This document shows positions 24,196-31,692 of a stretch of DNA of 50,514 nt, in pieces. A program made the translations under genes and the position numbers. The DNA comes from Betaproteobacteria bacterium HGW-Betaproteobacteria-18 (GTDB lineage: Bacteria > Pseudomonadota > Gammaproteobacteria > Burkholderiales > Burkholderiaceae_C), in the NCBI GenBank assembly GCA_002842265.1, contig PHCO01000003.1, forward strand, positions 1-50,514, given 5' to 3'. A model generated the notes under the pieces. It worked only from the letters and a program-made list of their open reading frames with translations, was not told the origin of the DNA and searched no databases. The stretch's first letter is position 1. Every line of letters begins with the position of its first letter.

Positions 24196-24957
24196 TTAGA
24201 GCACGATACCCAGCGGTTTAAAGGTGGTATTGCATTCCATGCACATCACTCGCAAGGATGGCTTTCCCCAGACGCTTTGAGCACAGTCACAAGAGAACTT
24301 CATCCGATTGGACTTGTTCACGACCGCCGGTGTGGCCACAGCCGGTCGTACCACCAGGCTGGCCTGGACGTGCAGGGCCTGAGCCGGTGTCGAGCCACCG
24401 CCAACAGCCGCACTCAAATGCATGCCTTCGGTGAGCTGGCCAGCAGCGACCAGCTCGGGCGCAGGAAACCTGTCGTACCAGCTCAGTCGGAAAGCCCGGG
24501 TGATCAGATCTGCACAGGCGATCAGGAACTGTCCGCCCTCTATGGCGAAGTCCGCCATACAGTCACCGGTCCGTTTCCCACCCGGCTTGCCGGTGGAGGA
24601 GGGCATAAGGCCGATGGCCTCCATTTTGTCGGCCCACTCACCGTTGTGATACCGGCCCCGGCCGGGCGTGCCGAAGTGGGACTGCCAGAGGTGGGTCATC
24701 TCGTGGACCAGGGTCTGCATGGTCTCCACCAGAGGTACCACCGCGAAGTAGGCCGGGTTGAGCGCGATTTCATCGGTGGTGCGGCCGTCTAGATCCGCGA
24801 ATCGCTGGTGGGAGAAGTAGCCACAAGTGCGCTTTTCCCGCTGCAGGGTGATCAGGCACGACGGCAGCATGCCCGCGAACAGTGCCTGGTTGAAGTGGTC
24901 GTAGGCTGTCTGCAGTTCGGCGTAGTTCTGGGCGGTTGGGTTGGTGAACGCGGTCAT
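24196..24957 (-). CDS. SprT-like zinc metalloprotein
   Basis: A 253-residue product of the SprT-like family. The zincin site H85-E-x2-H89 (LVHEMTHLW) is preceded by the usual ALFAGMLPSCLITL strand and by DEIALNPAYF. The C terminus holds a zinc-ribbon-like pair (FSCDC...VMCMEC). SprT-like proteins are putative metallopeptidases; eukaryotic Spartan cleaves DNA-protein crosslinks, while many bacterial copies sit on plasmids and ICEs with unknown targets. The ATG at 24957 is preferred over the upstream TTG. It is divergent from vapBC, with an 18-bp palindrome in the shared 79-bp gap just in front of its start, so it may be repressed by the VapB-containing complex. Confidence 0.85.
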   Translation of the reverse strand: MTAFTNPTAQNYAELQTAYDHFNQALFAGMLPSCLITLQREKRTCGYFSHQRFADLDGRTTDEIALNPAYFAVVPLVETMQTLVHEMTHLWQSHFGTPGRGRYHNGEWADKMEAIGLMPSSTGKPGGKRTGDCMADFAIEGGQFLIACADLITRAFRLSWYDRFPAPELVAAGQLTEGMHLSAAVGGGSTPAQALHVQASLVVRPAVATPAVVNKSNRMKFSCDCAQSVWGKPSLRVMCMECNTTFKPLGIVL

Positions 24958-24966
24958 GACCAATTA

Positions 24967-24984
24967 TTGTATTGCGCAATACAA
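24967..24984. promoter_or_regulatory. 18-bp perfect palindrome, probable VapB operator
   Basis: TTGTATTGC-GCAATACAA is perfectly symmetric and lies between the SprT-like gene and vapB. A TATACT box occurs at 25006-25011. Position and symmetry fit autoregulation by the antitoxin; not proven. Confidence 0.7.
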
Positions 24985-25036
24985 ACGCAAAACACGAGAA
25001 AAAGATATACTTCGGTACATACCACCGGAGCTGCCC

Positions 25037-25297
25037 ATGGGACAAACCGCCAAAATCTTCATGACCGGCCGCAGTCAGGCCGTTCGCCTGCCACTGGCTT
25101 ACCGCTTTGACACGTCATCGGTGTTCATTCGCAAGGACCTGCGCACGGGCGACGTCATTCTCTCCCAGCGTCCAGATACCTGGGACGGGTTCCTGCAGGC
25201 ATTGTCGGCGACCGAGGTGCCGGCAGACTTCCTCGGCCATGAGGAACGCCAGCAGGGGGAACAGACGCGTGACCCGCTGCAGGGCTTGACTGAATGA
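25037..25297 (+). CDS. vapB: VapB-type antitoxin (AbrB/VagC fold)
   Basis: The 86-residue product opens with a swapped-hairpin AbrB/MazE DNA-binding domain: MGQTAKIFMTGRSQAVRLPLAYRF, then the strand VFIRKDLRTGDVILSQRP. This is the VagC/VapB pattern. The C terminus is the disordered toxin-binding tail. The track ORF starting at 24941 was cut back to the ATG at 25037, which has CCGGAG at the right distance. The stop overlaps the toxin start (ATGA), the standard coupling of such pairs. It neutralises VapC and probably represses its own promoter. Confidence 0.92.
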   Translation: MGQTAKIFMTGRSQAVRLPLAYRFDTSSVFIRKDLRTGDVILSQRPDTWDGFLQALSATEVPADFLGHEERQQGEQTRDPLQGLTE

Positions 25298-25695
25298 CCC
25301 TCAAGTTCATGCTTGACACCAACATGGTGAGCCAATTGCTCCGCGGTCACTCGAAGGTCCTGCAGCAGGTGACAAGTGCACCGATGGAGTCGCTGTGCAT
25401 TTCGGCGGTGACCGAGGGCGAGCTGGCCTTTGGGTTGGCCAAGCGTCCTGGTGCCACCAGGCTGGCCAACACGGTCGGGGAGTTTCTTCGGAGAATTGAG
25501 ATCTGCGCATGGGACAGCGACGTGGCACAAGCCTACGGCGTTCTGCGCGCGGACATTGAAAAAACAGGGTTGAGCCTGGCGCCGCTGGACATGATGATCG
25601 CCGCGCACGCGCAATGCGTAGGGGCAACGCTGGTGACCAACGATGCGGCATTCAAACGGATACACGCGCTGACGGTCGTGGACTGGACGAAGTAG
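25294..25695 (+). CDS. vapC: VapC toxin, PIN-domain ribonuclease
   Basis: A 133-residue PIN-domain protein with the acidic active site complete: D8 (MLDTN), E41/E43 (TEGEL), D99 (PLDMMIAAHA) and the TND motif ending at D117. Type II VapC toxins are Mg-dependent endoribonucleases that cut tRNA or rRNA. The start overlaps vapB by 4 bp. The pair most likely stabilises the surrounding mobile DNA. All catalytic residues are present, so it appears functional. Confidence 0.94.
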   Translation: MTLKFMLDTNMVSQLLRGHSKVLQQVTSAPMESLCISAVTEGELAFGLAKRPGATRLANTVGEFLRRIEICAWDSDVAQAYGVLRADIEKTGLSLAPLDMMIAAHAQCVGATLVTNDAAFKRIHALTVVDWTK

Positions 25696-25708
25696 AAAAG
25701 GCGGCAAC

Positions 25709-25921
25709 ATGACACATACGAGCAGCCAGGACGAGCCGTGCACGGACCTGGCACCCACGCCATGGGAAGAAGCTGGCATGGCATGGTGGAATGCACTGAC
25801 GGAAGCAGATCGGCGATATTGGTGCTTTGCCGCGACGACTGCAGTACCGGCAGAGACTTGGCGGTATTTCAAGAGCGTCACGCGCGACGACGCGAAGAGT
25901 AAAGTCGTTTGTATGACATGA
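25709..25921 (+). CDS. Small hypothetical protein
   Basis: A 70-residue product (MTHTSSQDEPCTDL...) with a tryptophan-rich core: TPWEEAGMAWWNALTEADRRYW then TWRYFKSV. It is soluble and not recognised. AAAGGCGGCAAC precedes the ATG 13 bp after the vapC stop, so it may be the third gene of that operon. The WWNALTEADRRYW pattern is seen in small plasmid- and phage-encoded proteins, but I cannot name a family. Confidence 0.5.
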   Translation: MTHTSSQDEPCTDLAPTPWEEAGMAWWNALTEADRRYWCFAATTAVPAETWRYFKSVTRDDAKSKVVCMT

Positions 25922-25944
25922 TCTGCGATAGGGAAGGAACAACG

Positions 25945-26172
25945 ATGAACATCCTGAAATTCACTTTCAAGCTGCTCAAGCACGGCGGCATCTTCCTGCT
26001 GCGGGCGTTTGGGATATTGGCACCTATAGCTGGATCGTTTGCTCCCTCTGCGGGAGCAGGTGGTCGATCAATGGCTGACTTCCGCCATGCATCCCTCACT
26101 GGGCACTTCTCCGATGGAACTCCCGAAAGGTGGGAGTACAAAAACATCTATGTGGAAGACGATGAGAAATAG
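25945..26172 (+). CDS. Small hypothetical protein, possibly exported
   Basis: A 75-residue product starts at the ATG at 25945 with GGAAGGA upstream (the track start at 25909 lacks one). The first 40 residues are hydrophobic and basic (MNILKFTFKLLKHGGIFLLR, ILAPIAGSFAPSAGAGG), resembling a membrane anchor or signal. The end is acidic (YKNIYVEDDEK). It faces the last ICE gene tail to tail with 4 bp between the stops. No family was recognised. Confidence 0.5.
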   Translation: MNILKFTFKLLKHGGIFLLRAFGILAPIAGSFAPSAGAGGRSMADFRHASLTGHFSDGTPERWEYKNIYVEDDEK

Positions 26173-26176
26173 CCGT

Positions 26177-27760
26177 TTATCGGCCAGTTGATTTCCTGCC
26201 CGCATCGTTTGCGTGCCTCTCGCTCTCACCTGCGAGTTTTGCCAAATTTGAGCCGATAGATATCCCTATCCATCCCATCATCACAGTCCACAAAGCCGGC
26301 AGGCCAATGAACATGGTCATCATGAGCATGGCCATTAGGGTCAGCTTGTAGTCGTTGCCGGTGGAGCGCACCAGCTCGGTGAGCTTGAAGGTGCCCTCGG
26401 GGTACATCGCGTCGACCAGGTGAGCGTCCATCCACAGGGTGATGCTCCACAGGATGGCCCAGAACTTCACCGTGAAAACCCCCACTGCGCCGTACAGCAT
26501 CACCTTCAGGTTGTAGCCCGAGAGGAAAGTGATCAGCGGCAGGAACATGTACATGCCCATCAGGATGATGGCCTGCATCATGAGCAAGCCGTTCATCAAC
26601 GGGTTGATGGTCACGTAGGAGAACAACTGCGTCAGAAACACCCCGATGGTGGAGACGGCGCCGCCCACATTCTGGGCCAGGGAGTTGTCCACCCCGAGCG
26701 CTCGGGTCGTGTCCACGAAAGCCGGGTTGGCCAAGCTCTCGGCCAGCATGGCAAGCTGGTCCTTGGCCTTGTCCGAGTCGGTGAAAACCAGGGCGAGCTT
26801 GTCCGACAGGTTCTTCCAGCGGTCGCTTTGCTTGATCATGGCCTCGCGCACGCCAGCGGCATCTTCCCACCACTCCTTGCAGGTCGGGCGACCCCAGTCG
26901 GGGTTCACGTAGCCTTCATAGGGTGGTGGTGCGCTGGCGGACGGGTTGAAGTAGTCCCCGTCGCGCGCGAAGTTGACCGGGAAACCCGGCACGGGGTTGG
27001 CAGCACGCATGTCGGCGTAGAACCCGGGTTCCGTGCGGAACAACTGACTGCCCATCCACCCCACGTCGTTAGGACCGTAGTCTTTGTTGGTCGACGCAAT
27101 GATGGCCTGACCCGACGCGGAGATCTCGCTCTTGACGGTGTTGATGTATTTGCTCTGGGCGGGCTTGAAGCACTCGCTGTAGAAGCGCTGCACCGAGAGC
27201 AGCAGGGCCGGGTCTTCGATCGTGGCGATCCTGGCCAGCTCCTCGATGGCGCGGATCTCGCTCTCGCTGCTGTTGATGCCAGCGCGCAAGGCGGTGTTCG
27301 CGCCGGCCGAGATCGACATGACGGTGAACCACCAGGCAGGCACGTTGGACAACGATCCCCCCGCACCGCTCATGCTGCCGTCGATGGCGTCCACCATGGC
27401 GGTGTCGAAGGTGGACCCGGTGCCGGAGTCCCGGGTCACCGGTGCCGGGTTCGGATTGGTGGCCGTCGGTCGCGGCTGGTACGACAAGTTGATCGAGTGC
27501 AGCGACGTGACCGGCAGGGTGGCAAAACAGACCGAGAACACAAACAGCGCCACGATGAGCTGGGTGCCGATGCGGTCAATGACACCAAAGACCCCAACGG
27601 TTTCTGCGCCTTGCTCTTTGGCCTCACGCCAGGCATTGAAGACGATCAGCATGAATGGGATCACCACTAGGCCGGTGCCAGTGATGATTTCGCCGAAGAT
27701 GTTGGCAAAGGCCCAGCCGTACATCGTCGTGAAGATTTCCAGGTAGCTGTCGAGCTGCAT
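26177..27760 (-). CDS. traG: TraG N-terminal domain conjugation protein
   Basis: This 527-residue inner-membrane protein has helices at about 15-40, 65-85, and a cluster from 370 to 515. The pattern matches the TraG_N domain of F-type and ICE systems: TTMYGWAFANIFGEIITGTG at the start, NPLMNGLLMMQAIILMGMYM, and FWAILWSITLWMDAHL. It takes part in mating-pair stabilisation and pilus assembly. In PFGI-1/ICEclc-type elements this gene ends the conjugation operon, as here. GGAG precedes the ATG at 27760. The large periplasmic loop (about 95-365) is family-typical. Confidence 0.88.
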   Translation of the reverse strand: MQLDSYLEIFTTMYGWAFANIFGEIITGTGLVVIPFMLIVFNAWREAKEQGAETVGVFGVIDRIGTQLIVALFVFSVCFATLPVTSLHSINLSYQPRPTATNPNPAPVTRDSGTGSTFDTAMVDAIDGSMSGAGGSLSNVPAWWFTVMSISAGANTALRAGINSSESEIRAIEELARIATIEDPALLLSVQRFYSECFKPAQSKYINTVKSEISASGQAIIASTNKDYGPNDVGWMGSQLFRTEPGFYADMRAANPVPGFPVNFARDGDYFNPSASAPPPYEGYVNPDWGRPTCKEWWEDAAGVREAMIKQSDRWKNLSDKLALVFTDSDKAKDQLAMLAESLANPAFVDTTRALGVDNSLAQNVGGAVSTIGVFLTQLFSYVTINPLMNGLLMMQAIILMGMYMFLPLITFLSGYNLKVMLYGAVGVFTVKFWAILWSITLWMDAHLVDAMYPEGTFKLTELVRSTGNDYKLTLMAMLMMTMFIGLPALWTVMMGWIGISIGSNLAKLAGESERHANDAGRKSTGR

Positions 27761-27806
27761 ATGTGGCTCCGGGAGCGCGAGAGGTTGGGGTGCGTGGGGT
27801 CAGTGC

Positions 27807-28238
27807 TCAGCCCAGGCCCAGGCCCAGGAGCCTGAACAGCGTCTGCGGACCAATCGGGATGAGCACCAGGTAGGCGCACAGGAAGGCCATGGCCTTGGGG
27901 CGCAGCGCGATCACGCGATCAAACTCATGGGGTTGCACGATGCCGCGCCGTTGCCCCCAGCTCACCAGCGCGCGCCAGCGCAGGCCGACCAGGGCCACGA
28001 TCAAAATCTGCAGCAAGACACCGAACAGCCGCAACCTGGAGACGGCCGATTGCAGCTTGAAGATGTCCACCCCACCGGTGACCAAGGCGACCACACCCAG
28101 GACCATCAACGCCAAGGCGACGACCCCCAACATTCCGGTCATCAGCACGCGATGCCATGAACGACGCGACCGAGTGGCCACGGTGGTGGCGGCGTCCGGC
28201 AACGGGGCCAACGAAGGTTCATCCGGGGGAGCCATCAT
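27807..28238 (-). CDS. ICE conjugation-region membrane protein, unknown
   Basis: A 143-residue product has two or three membrane helices (about 32-56, 70-88 and 112-138) and a basic cytoplasmic N terminus. It lies between the PFL_4711-family and TraG genes, and its ATG overlaps the previous stop. A small membrane protein is common at this position in PFGI-1-type elements. No name is known to me; a role in the transfer apparatus is inferred only from position. Confidence 0.65.
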   Translation of the reverse strand: MMAPPDEPSLAPLPDAATTVATRSRRSWHRVLMTGMLGVVALALMVLGVVALVTGGVDIFKLQSAVSRLRLFGVLLQILIVALVGLRWRALVSWGQRRGIVQPHEFDRVIALRPKAMAFLCAYLVLIPIGPQTLFRLLGLGLG

Positions 28239-29617
28239 GGCTTGACCCGTCCGTCTTCCACGGGCGCTGTCTCGCCACGCTGCGTCCGGGGCAGGCGAGC
28301 GGCCTGACTGTCGCGCATGGTGGCGTCCTCCATGATGTTGAGGGCGGTGTTGGAGGTCATGTCCTTGCGGATGCGGTGCTCGAACATCAAGTCTTCGATG
28401 TACTGGGTCAAACGTTCAACCTTGACCTGCATGTCCTTGGAGACGTTGCCCGCTGCGGATACCTCGGGCAAGCTCAAGCCGGTGAGCAGCACGTTGCGCG
28501 CCACAAGGGCCTTGTCGATCACCCGTTGCATGGCCAGTTCGTGGGCGAGGCGCCCTGCGGCCAGTGCCTGGCTGTCCGCAGGCATGGAGCGCAGCGCCTG
28601 CAGGAGCTGAGGCGTGATCGCAATGCCAGGTGCTGCGATCTCGTTCAGGGCCACGGCGTTGTTGGCGCCGCTGCCGGCGATCAGGGTGGCCAGTTTGGGC
28701 CGGATGATCTCCAGCTCGGCGTCCAGGCGAGGGCCAAGGCCGGAGGCGGTCGACGTAGACGTCGCGGCTGGGCAATTGACAATGCCCTCGCACAAGTAGA
28801 TCTGCTGGTCACCCAGCACCTTGGTGGTCCACTCAGCCAGGGCCTCGGGCGTGGCAAAAGCGTTGGTCACGCGTGCGCCGGCAGGGCCACCGGCTCCAGC
28901 GCCCGATGTCGTGGGCCGGTTCAGCGTGACGTTGTAGCCCGCCACCGACAAGTCGCGGATCGGGCGTAGTGGCTGTGTGCCTACGCCGCCGGCTTTGAGC
29001 CCGCCAAAAATCCATGAGACCCCGTTCCTCTGGGCTTCCTCGTCCTTGTTGATGGCGGTTTTGGCCTCGATCACATCCCCCTGGAGCGAAGCCCGGACGC
29101 GCCAGGTCTCCCCCTTGGCGGTGTTCACCCAATCCTCATAGGGATTGCCACCGGCCTTGATCTGCGCCTCCATTTCTTCGCAGGTCTTCAGGGAGGCTGC
29201 GATCATGGCGTCGGCCTTGGCCGAGTAGGTCTGAAAGAGCTGGTACAGACCGGGCTGGGCGCGCTGGAATATGTACATTGGCAGCGCGGCAATGCCCGCC
29301 TTGAGGGCGTTGGACATCGTCTGACCCAGGTTGCTGATGTTGTTCATCAGCGTGGTCCAGGACAGACCGAGGTCGAACTTGCCGCAGGAGTAGTTCAGGC
29401 GCAGGTCGGCCGCCAGGCCGATCTGGATAGGGATCGTGGACTTGTAGTTGCCCAGCCCGCCTGGCGAGCTGCCACCCATCTGGTAGTACAGGGCGGAGCT
29501 GCGGGTTTGCGCCTGCACCGTCTGGGATGTGGCCAGCAAGCTGGCCAGGACCAGCACAACCGCGATGGCGGTGGCTTTCAGGGCAGGAGGGGAGGGGGCG
29601 CGATGAGGGTGCTTCAT
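28235..29617 (-). CDS. ICE protein, PFL_4711 family (TraH-like)
   Basis: A 460-residue exported protein. A signal peptide (ATAIAVVLVLASLLATSQTVQAQ) is followed by the family opening SSALYYQMGGSSPGGLGNYKS. The middle holds cysteines (YSCGKFDLGLSWTTLMNNIS, LKTCEEM, YLCEGIVNCP). In F-like systems the comparable TraH protein works in the periplasm in pilus assembly and mating-pair stabilisation. The start at 29617 (ATG before KHPHRAP) places the signal properly. It is separated from the TraU-like gene by 14 bp and overlaps the next membrane gene. Confidence 0.85.
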   Translation of the reverse strand: MKHPHRAPSPPALKATAIAVVLVLASLLATSQTVQAQTRSSALYYQMGGSSPGGLGNYKSTIPIQIGLAADLRLNYSCGKFDLGLSWTTLMNNISNLGQTMSNALKAGIAALPMYIFQRAQPGLYQLFQTYSAKADAMIAASLKTCEEMEAQIKAGGNPYEDWVNTAKGETWRVRASLQGDVIEAKTAINKDEEAQRNGVSWIFGGLKAGGVGTQPLRPIRDLSVAGYNVTLNRPTTSGAGAGGPAGARVTNAFATPEALAEWTTKVLGDQQIYLCEGIVNCPAATSTSTASGLGPRLDAELEIIRPKLATLIAGSGANNAVALNEIAAPGIAITPQLLQALRSMPADSQALAAGRLAHELAMQRVIDKALVARNVLLTGLSLPEVSAAGNVSKDMQVKVERLTQYIEDLMFEHRIRKDMTSNTALNIMEDATMRDSQAARLPRTQRGETAPVEDGRVKP

Positions 29618-29631
29618 GGGTGGCTTCACGT

Positions 29632-30918
29632 TCAGGGAACGGCGAACAGGAAGATTTCGGTTTTGCGCTTGCAGCATTCGTAGCGGGTCCAGAGGTTCCA
29701 GACGTGCCCGTTGGTGGTGGTCGTTCGGCCATCGCCGTAGGAGATCAGGCTCACACTGTCGTTTTCACCGAAAGTCGTGCACCCCGAAGGCATCGGGTAG
29801 ACCATGGAAAACTTCGGGTCGGCCACCTGGGCGAACCACACATAGGAGTGCGGGCTCTTGCCCTTCAGTCGCGAGTAAATGTGTGGCTGGGCCGCGTTGA
29901 GGATGATGGTGGAGACGCGCTTGGCAAACACTGCCGAGGCCTTCACCGGATGCTGCTGGACCAGCTGACCCTGGCGGGGATAGATGCTGCCCCAGGTGCT
30001 GAGAATGGGCGTCTGGGACACCTCTTTGTAGCCAGGCAGCCAGGAGCCCACGTACAGCAGATCCAGCGGGATCATGCTGCGCCAGAAATAGCTGTCCGCA
30101 TCACTCTGGAAGTACACCCCGAAGGCGTCCGCCGAACTCGGGCACAGCATGTCGTTGCCGCCGGCCGCGCTGGCCGCGCCGGACAGCATGGTCTTGAAGT
30201 CCTGCAGCTGCCCCTGGAACGAGGACTGGTTGCCGGTACTGCTCGCCGTGGCCGCCATCGAGCCGATGTCGGGCATCATGCCGCCGACCAGGTTGCTCGC
30301 GCCGGTGACGGTGTTGAGCAAATTGCTCGGATTGGTCATCCACCCCACCACGTCGCTGGGCACATTGGTGATCAGGGACGCGGGTGCGGTGGCCCACTCG
30401 GCCATGATCTGCGGCAGTGTCGAAGGGAAGTTCATCAACTCGGTAACGCCCGGCACCACCAGGTTGGTGCCGACGTTGTTCACCAGCACCACCGGATTGC
30501 CGATGGCATCGGCGCTCTTGTTGGTGGTGGGCTCGGCCGTGGACTGCTTGGCCTCACCCGTGTTGCCCGAGGCATCGAGCGGCGTGCTGAGCAGCGAACT
30601 GCCCACCTTGTCCCCGATGTTCGAGACGGCCCCGCCCACATCCTTCCACGGATGGATGTACTGGTCGTTGAAGCTGCTGAGCACCACATCGGGCATGTAG
30701 TGGCTCACGCGAATGCTGGTCTCCACGCTGCAGCCAAACGGCGTGCAGCGCAGGAAGAAACACACGCCGGTCACCTTGTAGGAGATGCAGCTCGGCGCGG
30801 AGGCTAGTGTTGCCGAAACCACGCCCATGGTGTTGGTCTGGGCGCTGGCCAGGCCCATGGTCCCCGTCAGCACGAAAGCGGCACAGAACCTGGCCAGGCG
30901 GCGGGCTCCCCTGGTCAT
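29632..30918 (-). CDS. ICE protein, PFL_4710 family (TraU-like)
   Basis: A 428-residue exported, cysteine-rich protein. After the signal (FVLTGTMGLASAQ) comes SCISYKVTGVCFFLRCTPFGC, the hallmark of TraU-type periplasmic proteins, then VSHYMPDVVLSSFN. Near the C terminus are WTRYECCKRK and other cysteines that probably form disulfides. TraU proteins are needed for DNA transfer rather than pilus growth. The true start is the ATG at 30918, which overlaps the upstream stop as ATGA; the longer track ORF is a frame shadow. Confidence 0.87.
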   Translation of the reverse strand: MTRGARRLARFCAAFVLTGTMGLASAQTNTMGVVSATLASAPSCISYKVTGVCFFLRCTPFGCSVETSIRVSHYMPDVVLSSFNDQYIHPWKDVGGAVSNIGDKVGSSLLSTPLDASGNTGEAKQSTAEPTTNKSADAIGNPVVLVNNVGTNLVVPGVTELMNFPSTLPQIMAEWATAPASLITNVPSDVVGWMTNPSNLLNTVTGASNLVGGMMPDIGSMAATASSTGNQSSFQGQLQDFKTMLSGAASAAGGNDMLCPSSADAFGVYFQSDADSYFWRSMIPLDLLYVGSWLPGYKEVSQTPILSTWGSIYPRQGQLVQQHPVKASAVFAKRVSTIILNAAQPHIYSRLKGKSPHSYVWFAQVADPKFSMVYPMPSGCTTFGENDSVSLISYGDGRTTTTNGHVWNLWTRYECCKRKTEIFLFAVP

Positions 30919-31364
30919 TTCCGCGCGCCCCTGTGCGTCTGCACCATCGCTATGGCCTGATCGACGTTGGTCACCCCGTAGATCACGGCCGAGCCGTCGA
31001 CCACGATGGCCGGAATGCGATCGAGCTTGTAGTGCCGCGCCAGCGCGATGCCGTTGGCGCCGTTGATCACGGCCGGCGTGATCTGCTTCTTGATGTCGGC
31101 CTGGTGCTTCTGGAAATAGGCGCGCGCCGCGGCCTCGGTCTTGGGGATGTTCTGGTTGATGGCCGTCTCGACGTTCTTGAGGGCGTCCAGGCGGTAGATC
31201 ACAAGCTGGTAGCGGTCGGCCTGGATCGGCGTGATCACCATGGCAGAGTTCGCAAACACCTCCACCTTGGTGATGCCGTGGTACAGATCCTGGGCCAGGG
31301 CCGGCAGCGCAACGGTGAGCAGGCCCAGCAGCAGGCAACGCCTGTGAAATGACGAAGTGATCAT
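30915..31364 (-). CDS. ICE protein, PFL_4709 family (TrbC-like)
   Basis: A 149-residue exported protein of the TIGR03757 family. A signal (MITSSFHRRCLLLGLLTVAL...ALAQ) is followed by VEVFANSAMVIT, LDALKNVETAINQNIP and the end region RIPAIVVDGSAVIYGVTNVD, a thioredoxin-like strand with no cysteine pair. It is similar in layout to TrbC/TraW partners. The start at 31364 is preferred, with 31376 as an alternative. It is translationally coupled to the TraU-like gene. Confidence 0.85.
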   Translation of the reverse strand: MITSSFHRRCLLLGLLTVALPALAQDLYHGITKVEVFANSAMVITPIQADRYQLVIYRLDALKNVETAINQNIPKTEAAARAYFQKHQADIKKQITPAVINGANGIALARHYKLDRIPAIVVDGSAVIYGVTNVDQAIAMVQTHRGARK

Positions 31365-31383
31365 GGGAAGCACCATTCGCTTG

Positions 31384-31692
31384 TTACTGGTCACCGCAGC
31401 CCACCGGGCAACAAGCCCGGTCCAGGCCATGCGAGCAATACCCACCGTCGGCCAGTTCCTGCTGCACCTTGGCGCGCCCCTCGGCGCTGAGGTAGTCCCA
31501 CCGTTCTGCCCGTGCGATGGCCCGGGCACGGATGTCTGCCGGCAACCCGCCGACTTTCAAGTCGACGAGTTCGCTGAACATCTGGACGTAAAGGTCGTAT
31601 GACTGGGCGCAACGGCGGGTCGCCTCAGCGGCCATGGAGACGCACATGTCCCCCCAGCGGCTTTCCTGGAATCCCTCATGCTCGACGTTCAT
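31384..31692 (-). CDS. Conserved small ICE protein, unknown
   Basis: A 102-residue soluble protein starts at the ATG at 31692 and overlaps the end of the TraC ATPase gene (ATGA). It is helical (CAQSYDLYVQMFSELVDLKV, ARAIARAERWDYLSAEGRAK) and ends in a cysteine cluster (CCPVGCGDQ). Its position between the TraC-type ATPase and the PFL_4709 gene is shared with other elements of this class as far as I recall, but no function is known. It may bind metal or be a chaperone for a neighbour; both are speculation. Confidence 0.65.
   Translation of the reverse strand: MNVEHEGFQESRWGDMCVSMAAEATRRCAQSYDLYVQMFSELVDLKVGGLPADIRARAIARAERWDYLSAEGRAKVQQELADGGYCSHGLDRACCPVGCGDQ

Noticed and set aside
26420-27670. 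416-aa plus-strand ORF opposite traG
   Set aside because: Histidine/valine-rich shadow frame typical of high-GC antisense; same reasoning for 29527-30807, 31806-33830 and 40931-42844.
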